DNA of 21,802 nucleotides from JAWUWD01 sp034112085 (GTDB taxonomy: Bacteria > Bacteroidota > Bacteroidia > Cytophagales > Cyclobacteriaceae): assembly GCA_034112085.1 (NCBI GenBank), contig JAWUWD010000043.1, positions 1-21,802 of the forward strand. Reading direction: 5' to 3'. The notes beneath the pieces were generated by a model, which saw nothing but the letters and a program-made list of their open reading frames with translations, was not told the origin of the DNA and did no database searches. The position numbers and the translations under genes were made by a program. This document shows, one piece after another, positions 7,612 through 14,935 of the stretch; positions within the stretch are counted from its first letter, which is position 1; every line of letters starts with the position of its first letter.

Positions 7612-8040
7612 TTGAATTTATCTGATTATGTAAAAAGAAGAAACGGTGTGCCCTTAGGTAACAGTGATTCCCTTCGCAATATGTTATATCGTTCTCTGGG
7701 GGCCGGAAAGTTTTCGATATTTTGGCAATACTGGAATCCCATCTGGGGATATTATCTCGGGAAATATATTTTCAAACCGCTTAAATTCATCTTTCCCTCA
7801 GCACTATCCCTGATAATCACTTTTATTGTCTGTGGATTTATGCATGACTTAGCGATCATGTTATTAAAATGGAAATTTACCTTACTCCTAACTCCATGGT
7901 TTTTATTTATGAGTCTCAGTGTAATTATAGGTGACTATGCGAAAGTTGATTACTCAAAATTTCCATGGATAGCGCGAGCGACAATCAACATTTTAGTCAT
8001 ATCAAGCTGTTTGTTAATAGCATATCAAGTAAAAATCTGA
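7612..8040 (+). CDS. Small MBOAT-like acyltransferase-related membrane protein
   Basis: A 142-residue membrane protein. It opens with a basic, probably cytosolic segment (YVKRRNGVPLGNSDSLRNM) followed by WQYWNPIWGYYLGKY and hydrophobic helices about 60-83, 89-107 and 119-138. The motif IVCGFMHDL resembles the histidine motif of membrane-bound O-acyltransferases, but the protein is far shorter than the usual 400-500 residues, so it is either a minimal relative or a subunit. The start is TTG at 7612: no in-frame ATG lies between the upstream TAA at 7600 and Met24 (7681), and the conserved-looking N-terminus would be lost from Met24. It starts only 33 nt after the right core of S5, typical of compact cassettes. 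The enzymatic role is inferred from one motif. Confidence 0.6.
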   Translation: MNLSDYVKRRNGVPLGNSDSLRNMLYRSLGAGKFSIFWQYWNPIWGYYLGKYIFKPLKFIFPSALSLIITFIVCGFMHDLAIMLLKWKFTLLLTPWFLFMSLSVIIGDYAKVDYSKFPWIARATINILVISSCLLIAYQVKI

Positions 8041-8063
8041 ATGCAGACATGTACTATTAAAAC

Positions 8064-8121
8064 TAATTAAAACACTATGTATAAAGCATAAGAATGACTT
8101 TTTACATTTACCGTTGTAGTT
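8064..8121 (+). repeat. Possible attC-like site S6
   Basis: Left core TAATTAAAAC (8064-8073), spacer ACT, arm ATGTATAAA (8077-8085), arm TTTTTACAT (8099-8107; one mismatch in nine), spacer TTACC, right core GTTGTAGTTC (8113-8122). The layout with 3-nt and 5-nt spacers is that of S4. The left core matches the cassette start at 7579 in 9 of 10 positions, and the right core matches 9615-9624 in 8 of 10. If real, the MBOAT-like and M20 genes are separate cassettes. Confidence 0.45.
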
Positions 8122-8183
8122 CATTATGACAAACCAATAAACAATTATAAGATTCTTTAAAATATATTTAATAACCAGCCCTT

Positions 8184-9611
8184 ATGAAAAAAATAATTCT
8201 TTTAATTGTCGCGGTATTTTTTGCCCTGTTATTCGTTTTAATTTTCAATACCTTAAGGCTAAGTTCTAAACAGGTAGCTTCAGAAAGTCTGGCAAACGTA
8301 ATTCTACCAAATGATGTCTTTCAAAACCTCTCAAAAGGCTTGCAGTACCGGACAATATCTTTTAGTGAAGATGCCATTCCTGATTCAGCAGCCTTTTTTG
8401 GTTTCCATAGGTTTCTTGAAGAAACCTATCCTTTAACACATGCTAAACTAACACTAGAAAAAATTAGCACCTACAGCTTACTGTATACTTGGGAAGGATC
8501 AGACTCCTCAAAAAAGCCAATCATTTTAATGTCACATCAAGATGTTGTCCCAGTAGACCTACCCACTTTAAACGATTGGGAAGCAGGCCCTTTTGATGGT
8601 GTAATCTCTGAAACAGATATTATCGGTCGTGGTACAATGGATGATAAAGGCACCCTAATAGGGCTATTAGAAGCGGTAGAAAAGCTCCTTGAAGAATCAT
8701 TTGTACCTTCACAAACTATCTACCTGGCTTTCGGACATGATGAAGAAGTTGGTGGTGCAAATGGAGCTGCCGAAATCGCTCAACATTTAAAAGGAAAAGG
8801 TGTGCATGCTGCAATGACACTTGACGAAGGTGGCTTTTTAGCAGAAGACCTAGTTCCAGGAATTGACAATCCTGTAGCAATGGTTAATTTGGCCGAAAAA
8901 GGATTTGCTTCCTTCCGGCTTATCGTTGAGACCAAAGGTGGTCATAGCTCGGCACCGCCTCGCGAAAACACTATAGGTATGCTCGCTCAAGCCATTGTTG
9001 ATCTTGAAAATAATCAACTGCCCTATAAACTGGTAAAACCTATTGATTATCAGTTTAACTACATGGGCGCAGAATTGCCTTTTTTTAAAAAATTGGTATT
9101 TGCCAACCCTTGGTTGTTAAAAAAACCAGTACTTGAAGCTTTAAATGCACATACAACAACTGCTCCAACGATAATTGGTGGTGGATTAAAGAATAATGTG
9201 ATTCCTACAGTTGCAGAAGCAACAATTAATTTTAGAATTCTTCCCGGAGAATCTATAGAGTCTGTGAAAAAACACATTGAAAGTACCATCTCTGATAAAA
9301 TAAAAGTAGAACCTGTAGGCTTTTTGACCAATCCTTCACCCGTTTCTAGTATTGATTCTGAAGCTTATAAAACTCTAGAAAAAACAATACGCAGTATGTT
9401 TCCAAGTAGTATTGTAGTGCCTGGTTTAGTTGGTGGAGGCACTGATGCTCGTTATTTTTACGAAATTTCAGATGATGTATATCGCTTTTATCCAATCCGG
9501 ATTACACCAGAGAGTATGACGCGTTTTCACGGTATTGACGAAAAGATAAGTAAGGACAACTACAAGGAAATCATTGAGTTTTCTTACCACTTAATTAAGA
9601 AATTTAACTAG
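8184..9611 (+). CDS. M20-family peptidase (PM20D1/carboxypeptidase S-like), membrane-anchored
   Basis: A 475-residue dinuclear zinc exopeptidase or amidohydrolase of family M20, closest in layout to PM20D1/carboxypeptidase S. Residues 3-23 form a signal anchor, so the enzyme probably faces the periplasm. Metal and catalytic residues are visible: His118 and Asp120 in LMSHQDVVPVD, Asp153 in GRGTMDDKGT, Glu187-Glu188 in FGHDEEVGG, Asp214 in LDEGGF and His449 in RFHGIDE. The lid-domain motif TKGGHSSAPP is also present. The length matches the family. Substrates are probably N-acyl amino acids or small peptides, by family analogy only. It ends 3 bases before the core of S7, consistent with cassette cargo, and starts about 70 nt after S6. 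Confidence 0.88.
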   Translation: MKKIILLIVAVFFALLFVLIFNTLRLSSKQVASESLANVILPNDVFQNLSKGLQYRTISFSEDAIPDSAAFFGFHRFLEETYPLTHAKLTLEKISTYSLLYTWEGSDSSKKPIILMSHQDVVPVDLPTLNDWEAGPFDGVISETDIIGRGTMDDKGTLIGLLEAVEKLLEESFVPSQTIYLAFGHDEEVGGANGAAEIAQHLKGKGVHAAMTLDEGGFLAEDLVPGIDNPVAMVNLAEKGFASFRLIVETKGGHSSAPPRENTIGMLAQAIVDLENNQLPYKLVKPIDYQFNYMGAELPFFKKLVFANPWLLKKPVLEALNAHTTTAPTIIGGGLKNNVIPTVAEATINFRILPGESIESVKKHIESTISDKIKVEPVGFLTNPSPVSSIDSEAYKTLEKTIRSMFPSSIVVPGLVGGGTDARYFYEISDDVYRFYPIRITPESMTRFHGIDEKISKDNYKEIIEFSYHLIKKFN

Positions 9612-9614
9612 GAC

Positions 9615-9653
9615 TAATTACAACTCTTTTACAATCGCAAAAGAGTTAGATTG
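9615..9653 (+). repeat. Short attC-like site S7 / hairpin after the M20 peptidase
   Basis: Left core TAATTACAAC (9615-9624) is the exact complement of the cassette start at 7579-7588. The AAC leads straight into a perfect 9-bp inverted repeat AACTCTTTT/AAAAGAGTT with an 8-nt loop (9622-9647), whose last bases are the right core GTTAGATTG (9645-9653). Shorter than any standard attC. On its own it could be read as a transcription terminator hairpin, although no T-run follows. The core match is the argument for attC. Confidence 0.5.
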
Positions 9654-10286
9654 AAGAAATAATGGTGGGTATGGTTAATAGTAATCTTCGTGCTCACATT
9701 TTCATCCTTCTGGCCCAGTTTTTTTTCAGCAATTGTCAATATCGAGACGCGCATTATTATACATGGAATTAGTGCGATTTCTTGGATATTGCAAATGGTC
9801 ATTCAAGCATGATTGATCAAAAGTAGATGGCGCAAACATCATCACACTTTAGGTTATGAATCGCTCTTACTTGCTGCTGCACTGGTTCTAAGTGGGTTTC
9901 AGGCACTCCAAACCGCTACTAAAGGATAATGGTGTGGAAGCCAGTATCCCTTTACTCGTTATTAAGTTCTTATTTATTGATATTACTGCCCTGTTGTTGT
10001 TTTGTATTTTCCTTTGGCTGGCGATCAAGACAGCACAGTAGCGTGATATTTCCTTTCACATGCGATTGATGGCCTGCAATAATTTCACCCGAAGCTGCAT
10101 TGGACGAGACATATATTTATGGACTCCCAGTCCCTTTGTGGATCTGTTATCATACTAATTGTCCTCATGGTCATATTGGTTGGGATGGAACGATGGTATA
10201 ACAGGTCGCGCTGGCCCTTTGCAGCCTCATTGGGTTATTTCGTCCTCTTGTTACTAACGAAAGACATAATTGCACAAACTGAGTAG
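9651..10286 (+). pseudogene. Decayed small integral-membrane protein gene
   Basis: Coding remnants of one membrane protein of about 205 residues lie in shifting frames. The first is WWVWLIVIFVLTFSSFWPSF, continuing to ISAISWILQMVIQA, then a TGA and RWRKHHHTLGYESLLLAAAL, with a stop at 9927-9929. After a shift comes GVEASIPLLVIKFLFIDI with a TAG at 10039-10041, then DISFHMRLMA, a shift to IISPEAALDETYIYGLP, and finally VLMVILVGMERWYN to DIIAQTE with a stop at 10284-10286. The fourth codon from the likely TTG start is also a stop. The spaced His/Arg pattern with four to six hydrophobic segments resembles DUF2306-type membrane proteins, but I am not certain. It begins inside the right core of S7, so it looks like a dead cassette. 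At least three stops and three frameshifts make sequencing error unlikely. Confidence 0.65.
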
Positions 10287-10718
10287 TTTAATTCTTTTTC
10301 AACTTTTTATGCCAACCTATGTCCTAGAGAAATAGCAGTTAGGTACTGGCGATATTGGGCTAGAACCCATTGTTTAGATTTTGTCAATTAAGTGTAAAAA
10401 TCTATATTAAAGCTCAACATTCATTGTACTTAAAACAGGTGCATAACAGTAGCTAAAAAAACACAAAATTTCTGTAAGTTAGAAGCGTGTGCTAAATTTT
10501 TGAAAGTCCTCCATAAGTATTACTTTTATTTGGCTATAATCGGTATTGTGCGAAAACGATGATGCAAATTACACCCTGCGCATTTTAGCCAAACGTTCTG
10601 TATAATTTTTACGACATTAAAATCAGTTGTGGTTATAAACTATCAAAACATGATTTTACATCATTAATTAATTGAGTCACAAAGAAATTATTATCTTCAA
10701 TATTCAACGATTAGAGCT
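10287..10718. other. Intergenic region with possible attC-like site S8 (10441-10601)
   Basis: I see no gene here. GCATAAC (10441-10447) followed by AGTA and GCTAAAA (10452-10458) can pair with TTTTAGC (10583-10589), CAAAC and GTTCTGT (10595-10601), which gives an attC-like frame of about 160 nt. A competing, stronger inverted repeat is TTTGGCTA (10529-10536) with TAGCCAAA (10586-10593), containing TGCG/CGCA inside. The right flank TTTAGCCAAAC-GTT resembles the same part of S5. The left core has no good partner at 9645, so the assignment is weak. The AT-rich last 100 bases probably hold the promoter of the M28 peptidase. Confidence 0.35.
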
Positions 10719-12914
10719 ATGATTAGAATTTGTATAGTAGTATTCGCGTGTATTTTGTCAATTGCATCATCCGCGCAAAATAGTATTATTGGCTTTAAAG
10801 AAGCCAATGTCGAAAGTCAAGATAAACTAGAAGCGGCATTTGACGCTCAACTTTCTCCAAAAAATTTAGATAAATGGATGCAGCTACTTTCAGCTAGGCC
10901 TCATTATGTAGGGACGGAATATGGTCGTCAAAATGCAGAATGGATGGTTGATCAATTTAAATCTTGGGGATTTGATGCCAAAATTGAAACCTATCATGTA
11001 TTGTTTCCTTATCCAAAAATTAGGCTACTTGAACTAACAGAACCTACCAGCTACAAAGCAAAACTTTCAGCCATACCCATTGAGGAAGATAAATATACTC
11101 AGCAGACCGATGAACTTTTACCCAGTTACAATGCTTTTTCAACGGATGGCGATGTAGAGGCAGAATTGGTATTTGTAAACTATGGCATCCCAGCTGATTA
11201 TGAAGAGCTTGAGAAGCTAGGGATTGATGTTAAAGGTAAAATTGTAATTGCCAAGTATTATGGATCTTGGAGAGGTATTAAACCCAAATTGGCGGCTGAA
11301 AAGGGAGCAATAGGATGTATAATTTATTCAGACCCTATTGATGACGGCTACTACAGAGGTGATACCTATCCGGATGGTGCGTTTAAAAACGAAACAGGGG
11401 TGCAACGCGGATCGGTAATGGATATGCCGCTGTATCCCGGTGATGTGCTTACTCCAGGATATGGAGCGACAAAAAATGCCAAGCGTCTTGATCGAAAGGA
11501 TGCTCCAACGATCACTAAAATTCCAGTATTACCAATATCCTATCAGGATGCACTTCCACTTTTAGAAGCACTTAGAGGACCCGTTGTTCCTGATTCATGG
11601 AAAGGTGCCTTGCCTATCACCTACCATGTAGGTCCAGGACCAGCTAAAGTTCATTTGAAGCTTGAGTTTGACTGGCAACTTAAGCCAGCACATAATGTCA
11701 TAGCTAAAATGAAAGGTGATGTTTTCCCTGATCAATGGGTAATGAGAGGGAATCATCATGATGCTTGGGTTCATGGAGCCAATGATCCGGTGAGTGGGCT
11801 GGTCGCATTACTTGAAGAGGCACGTGCCGTAGGTGAACTAGTTAAATCTGGTTATAAGCCAAAAAGAACTTTGGTTTATTGTGCTTGGGATGCCGAGGAA
11901 CCAGGCTTGATTGGATCAACTGAGTGGGTAGAAGATCACAAAGAAGAGCTTCAAGAGAAAGTTGTTGCGTATATAAATACAGATTCGAATGGAAGAGGTT
12001 TTTTATATTCAGGAGGTTCACATACGTTACAGGCCATGGTTATGGAAGTGTCTGAGGATGTTGTAGATCCTCAAACTGGAGTGTCAGTTAGAGAGCGTAG
12101 AAATGCCATTGATTTGTTAAACGGGGGTGATGGAAATCCTGGTTTGTATGCCTTAGGATCAGGTTCTGATTATACTCCTTTTATTCAACACGCAGGTATT
12201 GCAGCATTGAATTTAGGGTATGGAGGAGAAAACCAAGGAGGAGAATATCACACTATTTATGATACGTATCCACATTATAAGCGCTTCAAAGATCCAGACT
12301 TCGAATATGGAATTGTGCTAGCCAAAACTGCAGGAAGAATTGTACTTCGATTGACTAATTCAGATGTGTTACCTTTTGAATTTCAACAATGGAACAGCAC
12401 AATTTCAGGATATATGTCAGAATTAATCAAACTTATGAATGATATGCGAACAGCCGTTGAAAAACACAATACAATGGTAGAAAAAAATGTTTTCGAACTC
12501 TCTGCAGATCCTAAAAAGACATTTGTAAAACCAGCAAAAAAGGAATTAATTCCTTACTTGGACTTCACACCTCTTCAAAATGAATTGGTAGCATTAAATG
12601 AAGTGATTATCGATTTTGCAGCTCAGGATTTAAGCAAACTGGATCAGGCTAAAAGTACTAAGCTAAATGAGAAATTGATATTAACAGAACGTGTATTGTC
12701 TAATGAAACGGGATTGCCTAGACGCCCGTGGTACAAACACCAGATTTATGCCCCTGGGTTTTATACAGGCTACGGAGTTAAAACTTTGCCAGGTGTTCGA
12801 GAAGCAATTGAACAAGAAAACTGGGTGGAGGCAGCGGATCAAATAAAAGTGTTAACTAACACACTTAGTGGGTTTAAAAACCATATTAAAGAAATGTTAA
12901 ATGTCGTTGAGTAG
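10719..12914 (+). CDS. M28 peptidase of the glutamate carboxypeptidase II / transferrin-receptor type
   Basis: A 731-residue secreted or periplasmic dizinc peptidase, close in length to human GCPII. The signal peptide is about 1-19 (MIRICIVVFACILSIASSA). It has an N-terminal segment with LLSARPHYVGTEYGR, a protease-associated domain about 130-290 (VNYGIPADYEELEKLG, GKIVIAKYYG) and an M28 core. By alignment to GCPII motifs, the metal ligands are His346 and Asp356 (NHHDAWVHGANDPVSG), Glu394 after catalytic Glu393 (WDAEEPGLIGS), Asp422 (INTDSNGRG) and His511 (GEYHTIYDT). A C-terminal helical dimerisation domain covers about 600-725. All key residues are present, so activity is likely; the substrate is probably an acidic or small peptide, by family. 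It stands alone, flanked by candidate sites S8 and S9, and could be another cassette. Confidence 0.88.
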   Translation: MIRICIVVFACILSIASSAQNSIIGFKEANVESQDKLEAAFDAQLSPKNLDKWMQLLSARPHYVGTEYGRQNAEWMVDQFKSWGFDAKIETYHVLFPYPKIRLLELTEPTSYKAKLSAIPIEEDKYTQQTDELLPSYNAFSTDGDVEAELVFVNYGIPADYEELEKLGIDVKGKIVIAKYYGSWRGIKPKLAAEKGAIGCIIYSDPIDDGYYRGDTYPDGAFKNETGVQRGSVMDMPLYPGDVLTPGYGATKNAKRLDRKDAPTITKIPVLPISYQDALPLLEALRGPVVPDSWKGALPITYHVGPGPAKVHLKLEFDWQLKPAHNVIAKMKGDVFPDQWVMRGNHHDAWVHGANDPVSGLVALLEEARAVGELVKSGYKPKRTLVYCAWDAEEPGLIGSTEWVEDHKEELQEKVVAYINTDSNGRGFLYSGGSHTLQAMVMEVSEDVVDPQTGVSVRERRNAIDLLNGGDGNPGLYALGSGSDYTPFIQHAGIAALNLGYGGENQGGEYHTIYDTYPHYKRFKDPDFEYGIVLAKTAGRIVLRLTNSDVLPFEFQQWNSTISGYMSELIKLMNDMRTAVEKHNTMVEKNVFELSADPKKTFVKPAKKELIPYLDFTPLQNELVALNEVIIDFAAQDLSKLDQAKSTKLNEKLILTERVLSNETGLPRRPWYKHQIYAPGFYTGYGVKTLPGVREAIEQENWVEAADQIKVLTNTLSGFKNHIKEMLNVVE

Positions 12915-12961
12915 CTGATGCGCCATACTTTTAACGACCTGTCTTACTTGGCCTTGAAAAA

Positions 12962-13010
12962 TAGAAACAATGTATAAAAACCACCTATAAATAAACGGGG
13001 TATCGTTAAT
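12962..13010 (+). repeat. Possible degenerate attC-like site S9
   Basis: AACAATGTATAAAA (12966-12979) repeats, base for base over 14 positions, the left half of S4 (4763-4776). In both, AAACGG follows within about 15-20 bases. A GTT (13005-13007, GTTAATC) lies 42 nt from the AAC, about the same span as in S4. The right arm, however, reads GGTATC and does not pair with GTATAA. The cores do not match those at 10595. It is best read as a decayed site or chance similarity. The rest of 12915-13204 shows no gene. Confidence 0.35.
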
Positions 13011-13204
13011 CACGAAACTTTGATGGAACTTGAAAAGTCAGCTACTATTAATAATAGTAAAAACACTGTAGAATTGAACCATCAGCAAGGTTCGTGCTTT
13101 ATAATCTTCACTCATAATAGCCAAAGCGCCATACGCAACTAAAAATTCAACCCCAAGCCTCCACAATTTTTGGAATAAATTCTTAAATAACTAAATAACT
13201 AAAT

Positions 13205-13756
13205 ATGAAAAAATCTAGTTTTTACTTACTCATCTGCATCTCAATCTCTACTTTTTGCATTTCTTGTGATAATCACTCCAAACCTGAAGCTGATTATAAT
13301 CCGGAAGCCAAATTAAAAGCATTAAATATTTCATTACCAGAAGCTCCTAAACCGGTGGCGAATTACGTTAATGGCGTTCGGTCAGGGAATTTAATTTTTT
13401 TGGCGGGAAAAGGCCCCAAAAGATCAGATGGAACAGAGCTAATAGGGAAATTAGGACAGAACATTTCTATTGAAGAAGGCTATGAGGGTGCTCGATTGAC
13501 CGCAATCAATCAGCTTGCTGTATTAAAAGAAATGCTTGGAGATTTAAATAAAGTAAAGCGGATTGTAAAAGTACTTGGAATGGTGAATTCAGACCCGTCT
13601 TTTGTTGACCAACCAAAAGTAATCAATGGTTTTTCAGATTTGATGGTCGAAGTTTTTGGAGAGAAGGGCAGGCATGCAAGAGCTGCTGTAGGTATGGCCT
13701 CTCTGCCCAGAGGCCAAGCGGTAGAAATCGAATTGGTGGTAGAAGTATATGATTAA
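13205..13756 (+). CDS. RidA/YjgF-family lipoprotein
   Basis: 183 residues. An N-terminal lipoprotein-type signal (FYLLICISISTFCISC, Cys21) is followed by an asparagine- and proline-rich linker and a single RidA/YjgF domain from about 42. Family marks are LPEAPKPVANYVNGVRSGN, IFLAGKGP and HARAAVGMASLPRGQAVEIE, whose Arg159 corresponds to the substrate-carboxylate-binding Arg of RidA deaminases. Cytosolic RidA hydrolyses reactive enamine/imine intermediates released by PLP enzymes. Here the export signal would place the protein outside the cytoplasm, so the role must differ or the anchor faces another compartment. It is the first of four co-directional genes, 49 nt before the next, and the last gene of the set is a PLP enzyme. 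The start is the only sensible ATG. Confidence 0.82.
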   Translation: MKKSSFYLLICISISTFCISCDNHSKPEADYNPEAKLKALNISLPEAPKPVANYVNGVRSGNLIFLAGKGPKRSDGTELIGKLGQNISIEEGYEGARLTAINQLAVLKEMLGDLNKVKRIVKVLGMVNSDPSFVDQPKVINGFSDLMVEVFGEKGRHARAAVGMASLPRGQAVEIELVVEVYD

Positions 13757-13805
13757 TGGTTTAGCACTTAATAAGGACTATTCATCAAATTAAAATGAAA
13801 GCAAC

Positions 13806-14927
13806 ATGAAAAACATTTACTTGATTGCCGGCATACTTTTCTTTTTTTGCCACAATTCCTTTACGCAAGATTTTGACATGCGAACCAACGGACGTTTAAT
13901 TTTAGGTGTTGATAAAGAGCGAACCGCTTCAATTTCGAGTGGAGATCTTGACGGTGATGGGGACAATGACCTTGTGGTTGCCAATGGAAGACATTGGCCA
14001 GGACAGAACAGAATATTCATAAATAATGGCCGCGGAATATTTACAGTTGAAAGAAATCTTGGAATGCAAAAATCCACCTCCTATGCGACCGAACTTGCCG
14101 ACCTGGACAACGATGGTGACCTGGATATTGCCGTTGGTAACGATATGGCCCCAAACTATATATTTTTGAATGATGGTAAAGGAATTTTCTCAAGAAGCTC
14201 ATCATTTGGAGAACAATATGCTCCCACCAGAAATTTGACTTTGGCAGACTTGGATTTAGATGGTGATATAGATATTCTTATTACCAATAGAGGTCATGTC
14301 AATGAAATTTGCCTAAATGACGGTAAGGGGAATTTTACAAATACCATACCTTTCGGCAGTAAAGATGATTCTACTATTGATGTAGAAATAGCAGATATGA
14401 ACGGAGATGGTGACCTCGATCTGGTCTTGGCCAATAGGGATAAACAACCCAATTATATCTATCTTAACAACGGTCATTTAGACTTTAGTGAAAAGATCAG
14501 TTTCGGTACTGGTCATGACAATACGCGTTCTTTAGCGGTAGAAGATTTAAATAATGATGGCCTTCTGGATATCATTACTGCCAACATTGGTGAATCGAAC
14601 ATTATATATTTTGGGAGTAATGACAAACCCTTCTCTCTATATCAAATCCTTGACTCCACCAAGATGAGAAGTTACGCTGTTCATATGGTTGACATGGATA
14701 TGGATAATGACATGGATATAATCATCGGCAATTCAGAAAGTCCAAATGTTGTCTACCTCAATATGGGAAATGGTGAAAACTGGGAAAAACATCTCCTCTC
14801 TGAAGATACATTTCTCACTTATGACATTATCACCTCAGATTTAAACAACGATGGGCTTCCGGAAATTATTGAGGCCAACTCTGACGAAATTAACCGCTAT
14901 TATTTTAATCAAACAAGTAATAAATAA
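13806..14927 (+). CDS. Exported FG-GAP/VCBS seven-repeat beta-propeller protein
   Basis: 373 residues with a signal peptide at 1-20 (MKNIYLIAGILFFFCHNSFT). Seven Asp-rich calcium-loop repeats follow at about 50-residue intervals: DLDGDGDNDL, DLDNDGDLDI, DLDLDGDIDI, DMNGDGDLDL, DLNNDGLLDI, DMDMDNDMDI and DLNNDGLPEI. Most are followed by an N-x-I-Y-L-N-N-G strand. Seven copies fit one closed seven-bladed propeller of the FG-GAP/VCBS (integrin-alpha-like) kind, with nothing else attached. There is no T9SS tail, since the protein ends right after the last repeat, so it is likely periplasmic or released. It is spaced 8 nt from the next gene and probably co-transcribed. Binding partner unknown. Confidence 0.85.
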   Translation: MKNIYLIAGILFFFCHNSFTQDFDMRTNGRLILGVDKERTASISSGDLDGDGDNDLVVANGRHWPGQNRIFINNGRGIFTVERNLGMQKSTSYATELADLDNDGDLDIAVGNDMAPNYIFLNDGKGIFSRSSSFGEQYAPTRNLTLADLDLDGDIDILITNRGHVNEICLNDGKGNFTNTIPFGSKDDSTIDVEIADMNGDGDLDLVLANRDKQPNYIYLNNGHLDFSEKISFGTGHDNTRSLAVEDLNNDGLLDIITANIGESNIIYFGSNDKPFSLYQILDSTKMRSYAVHMVDMDMDNDMDIIIGNSESPNVVYLNMGNGENWEKHLLSEDTFLTYDIITSDLNNDGLPEIIEANSDEINRYYFNQTSNK

Positions 14928-14935
14928 CTCGTATT

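Larger units (their letters stand above)
1191..9645 (+). mobile_element. Integron-like gene-cassette array (five cassettes with matching core sites)
   Basis: Sites that begin with AAC and end with GTT separate individual genes. Each cassette's first bases are exactly complementary to the left core of the site at its own end: GTTAGCCACA (1190-1199) with TGTGGCTAAC (3360-3369); GTTGTAAGGC (3626-3635) with GCCTTACAAC (4270-4279); GTTAACTAC (4414-4422) with GTAGTTAAC (4757-4765); GTTGGCAAA (4807-4815) with TTTGCCAAC (7532-7540); GTTGTAATTA (7579-7588) with TAATTACAAC (9615-9624). In integrons, IntI cuts after the G of GTT, so the circular cassette's R' and R'' cores pair while neighbouring cassettes differ, which is the pattern here. 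All sites face the same way. No integrase is present in the window. Further possible sites extend the array to about 13010. Confidence 0.75.
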
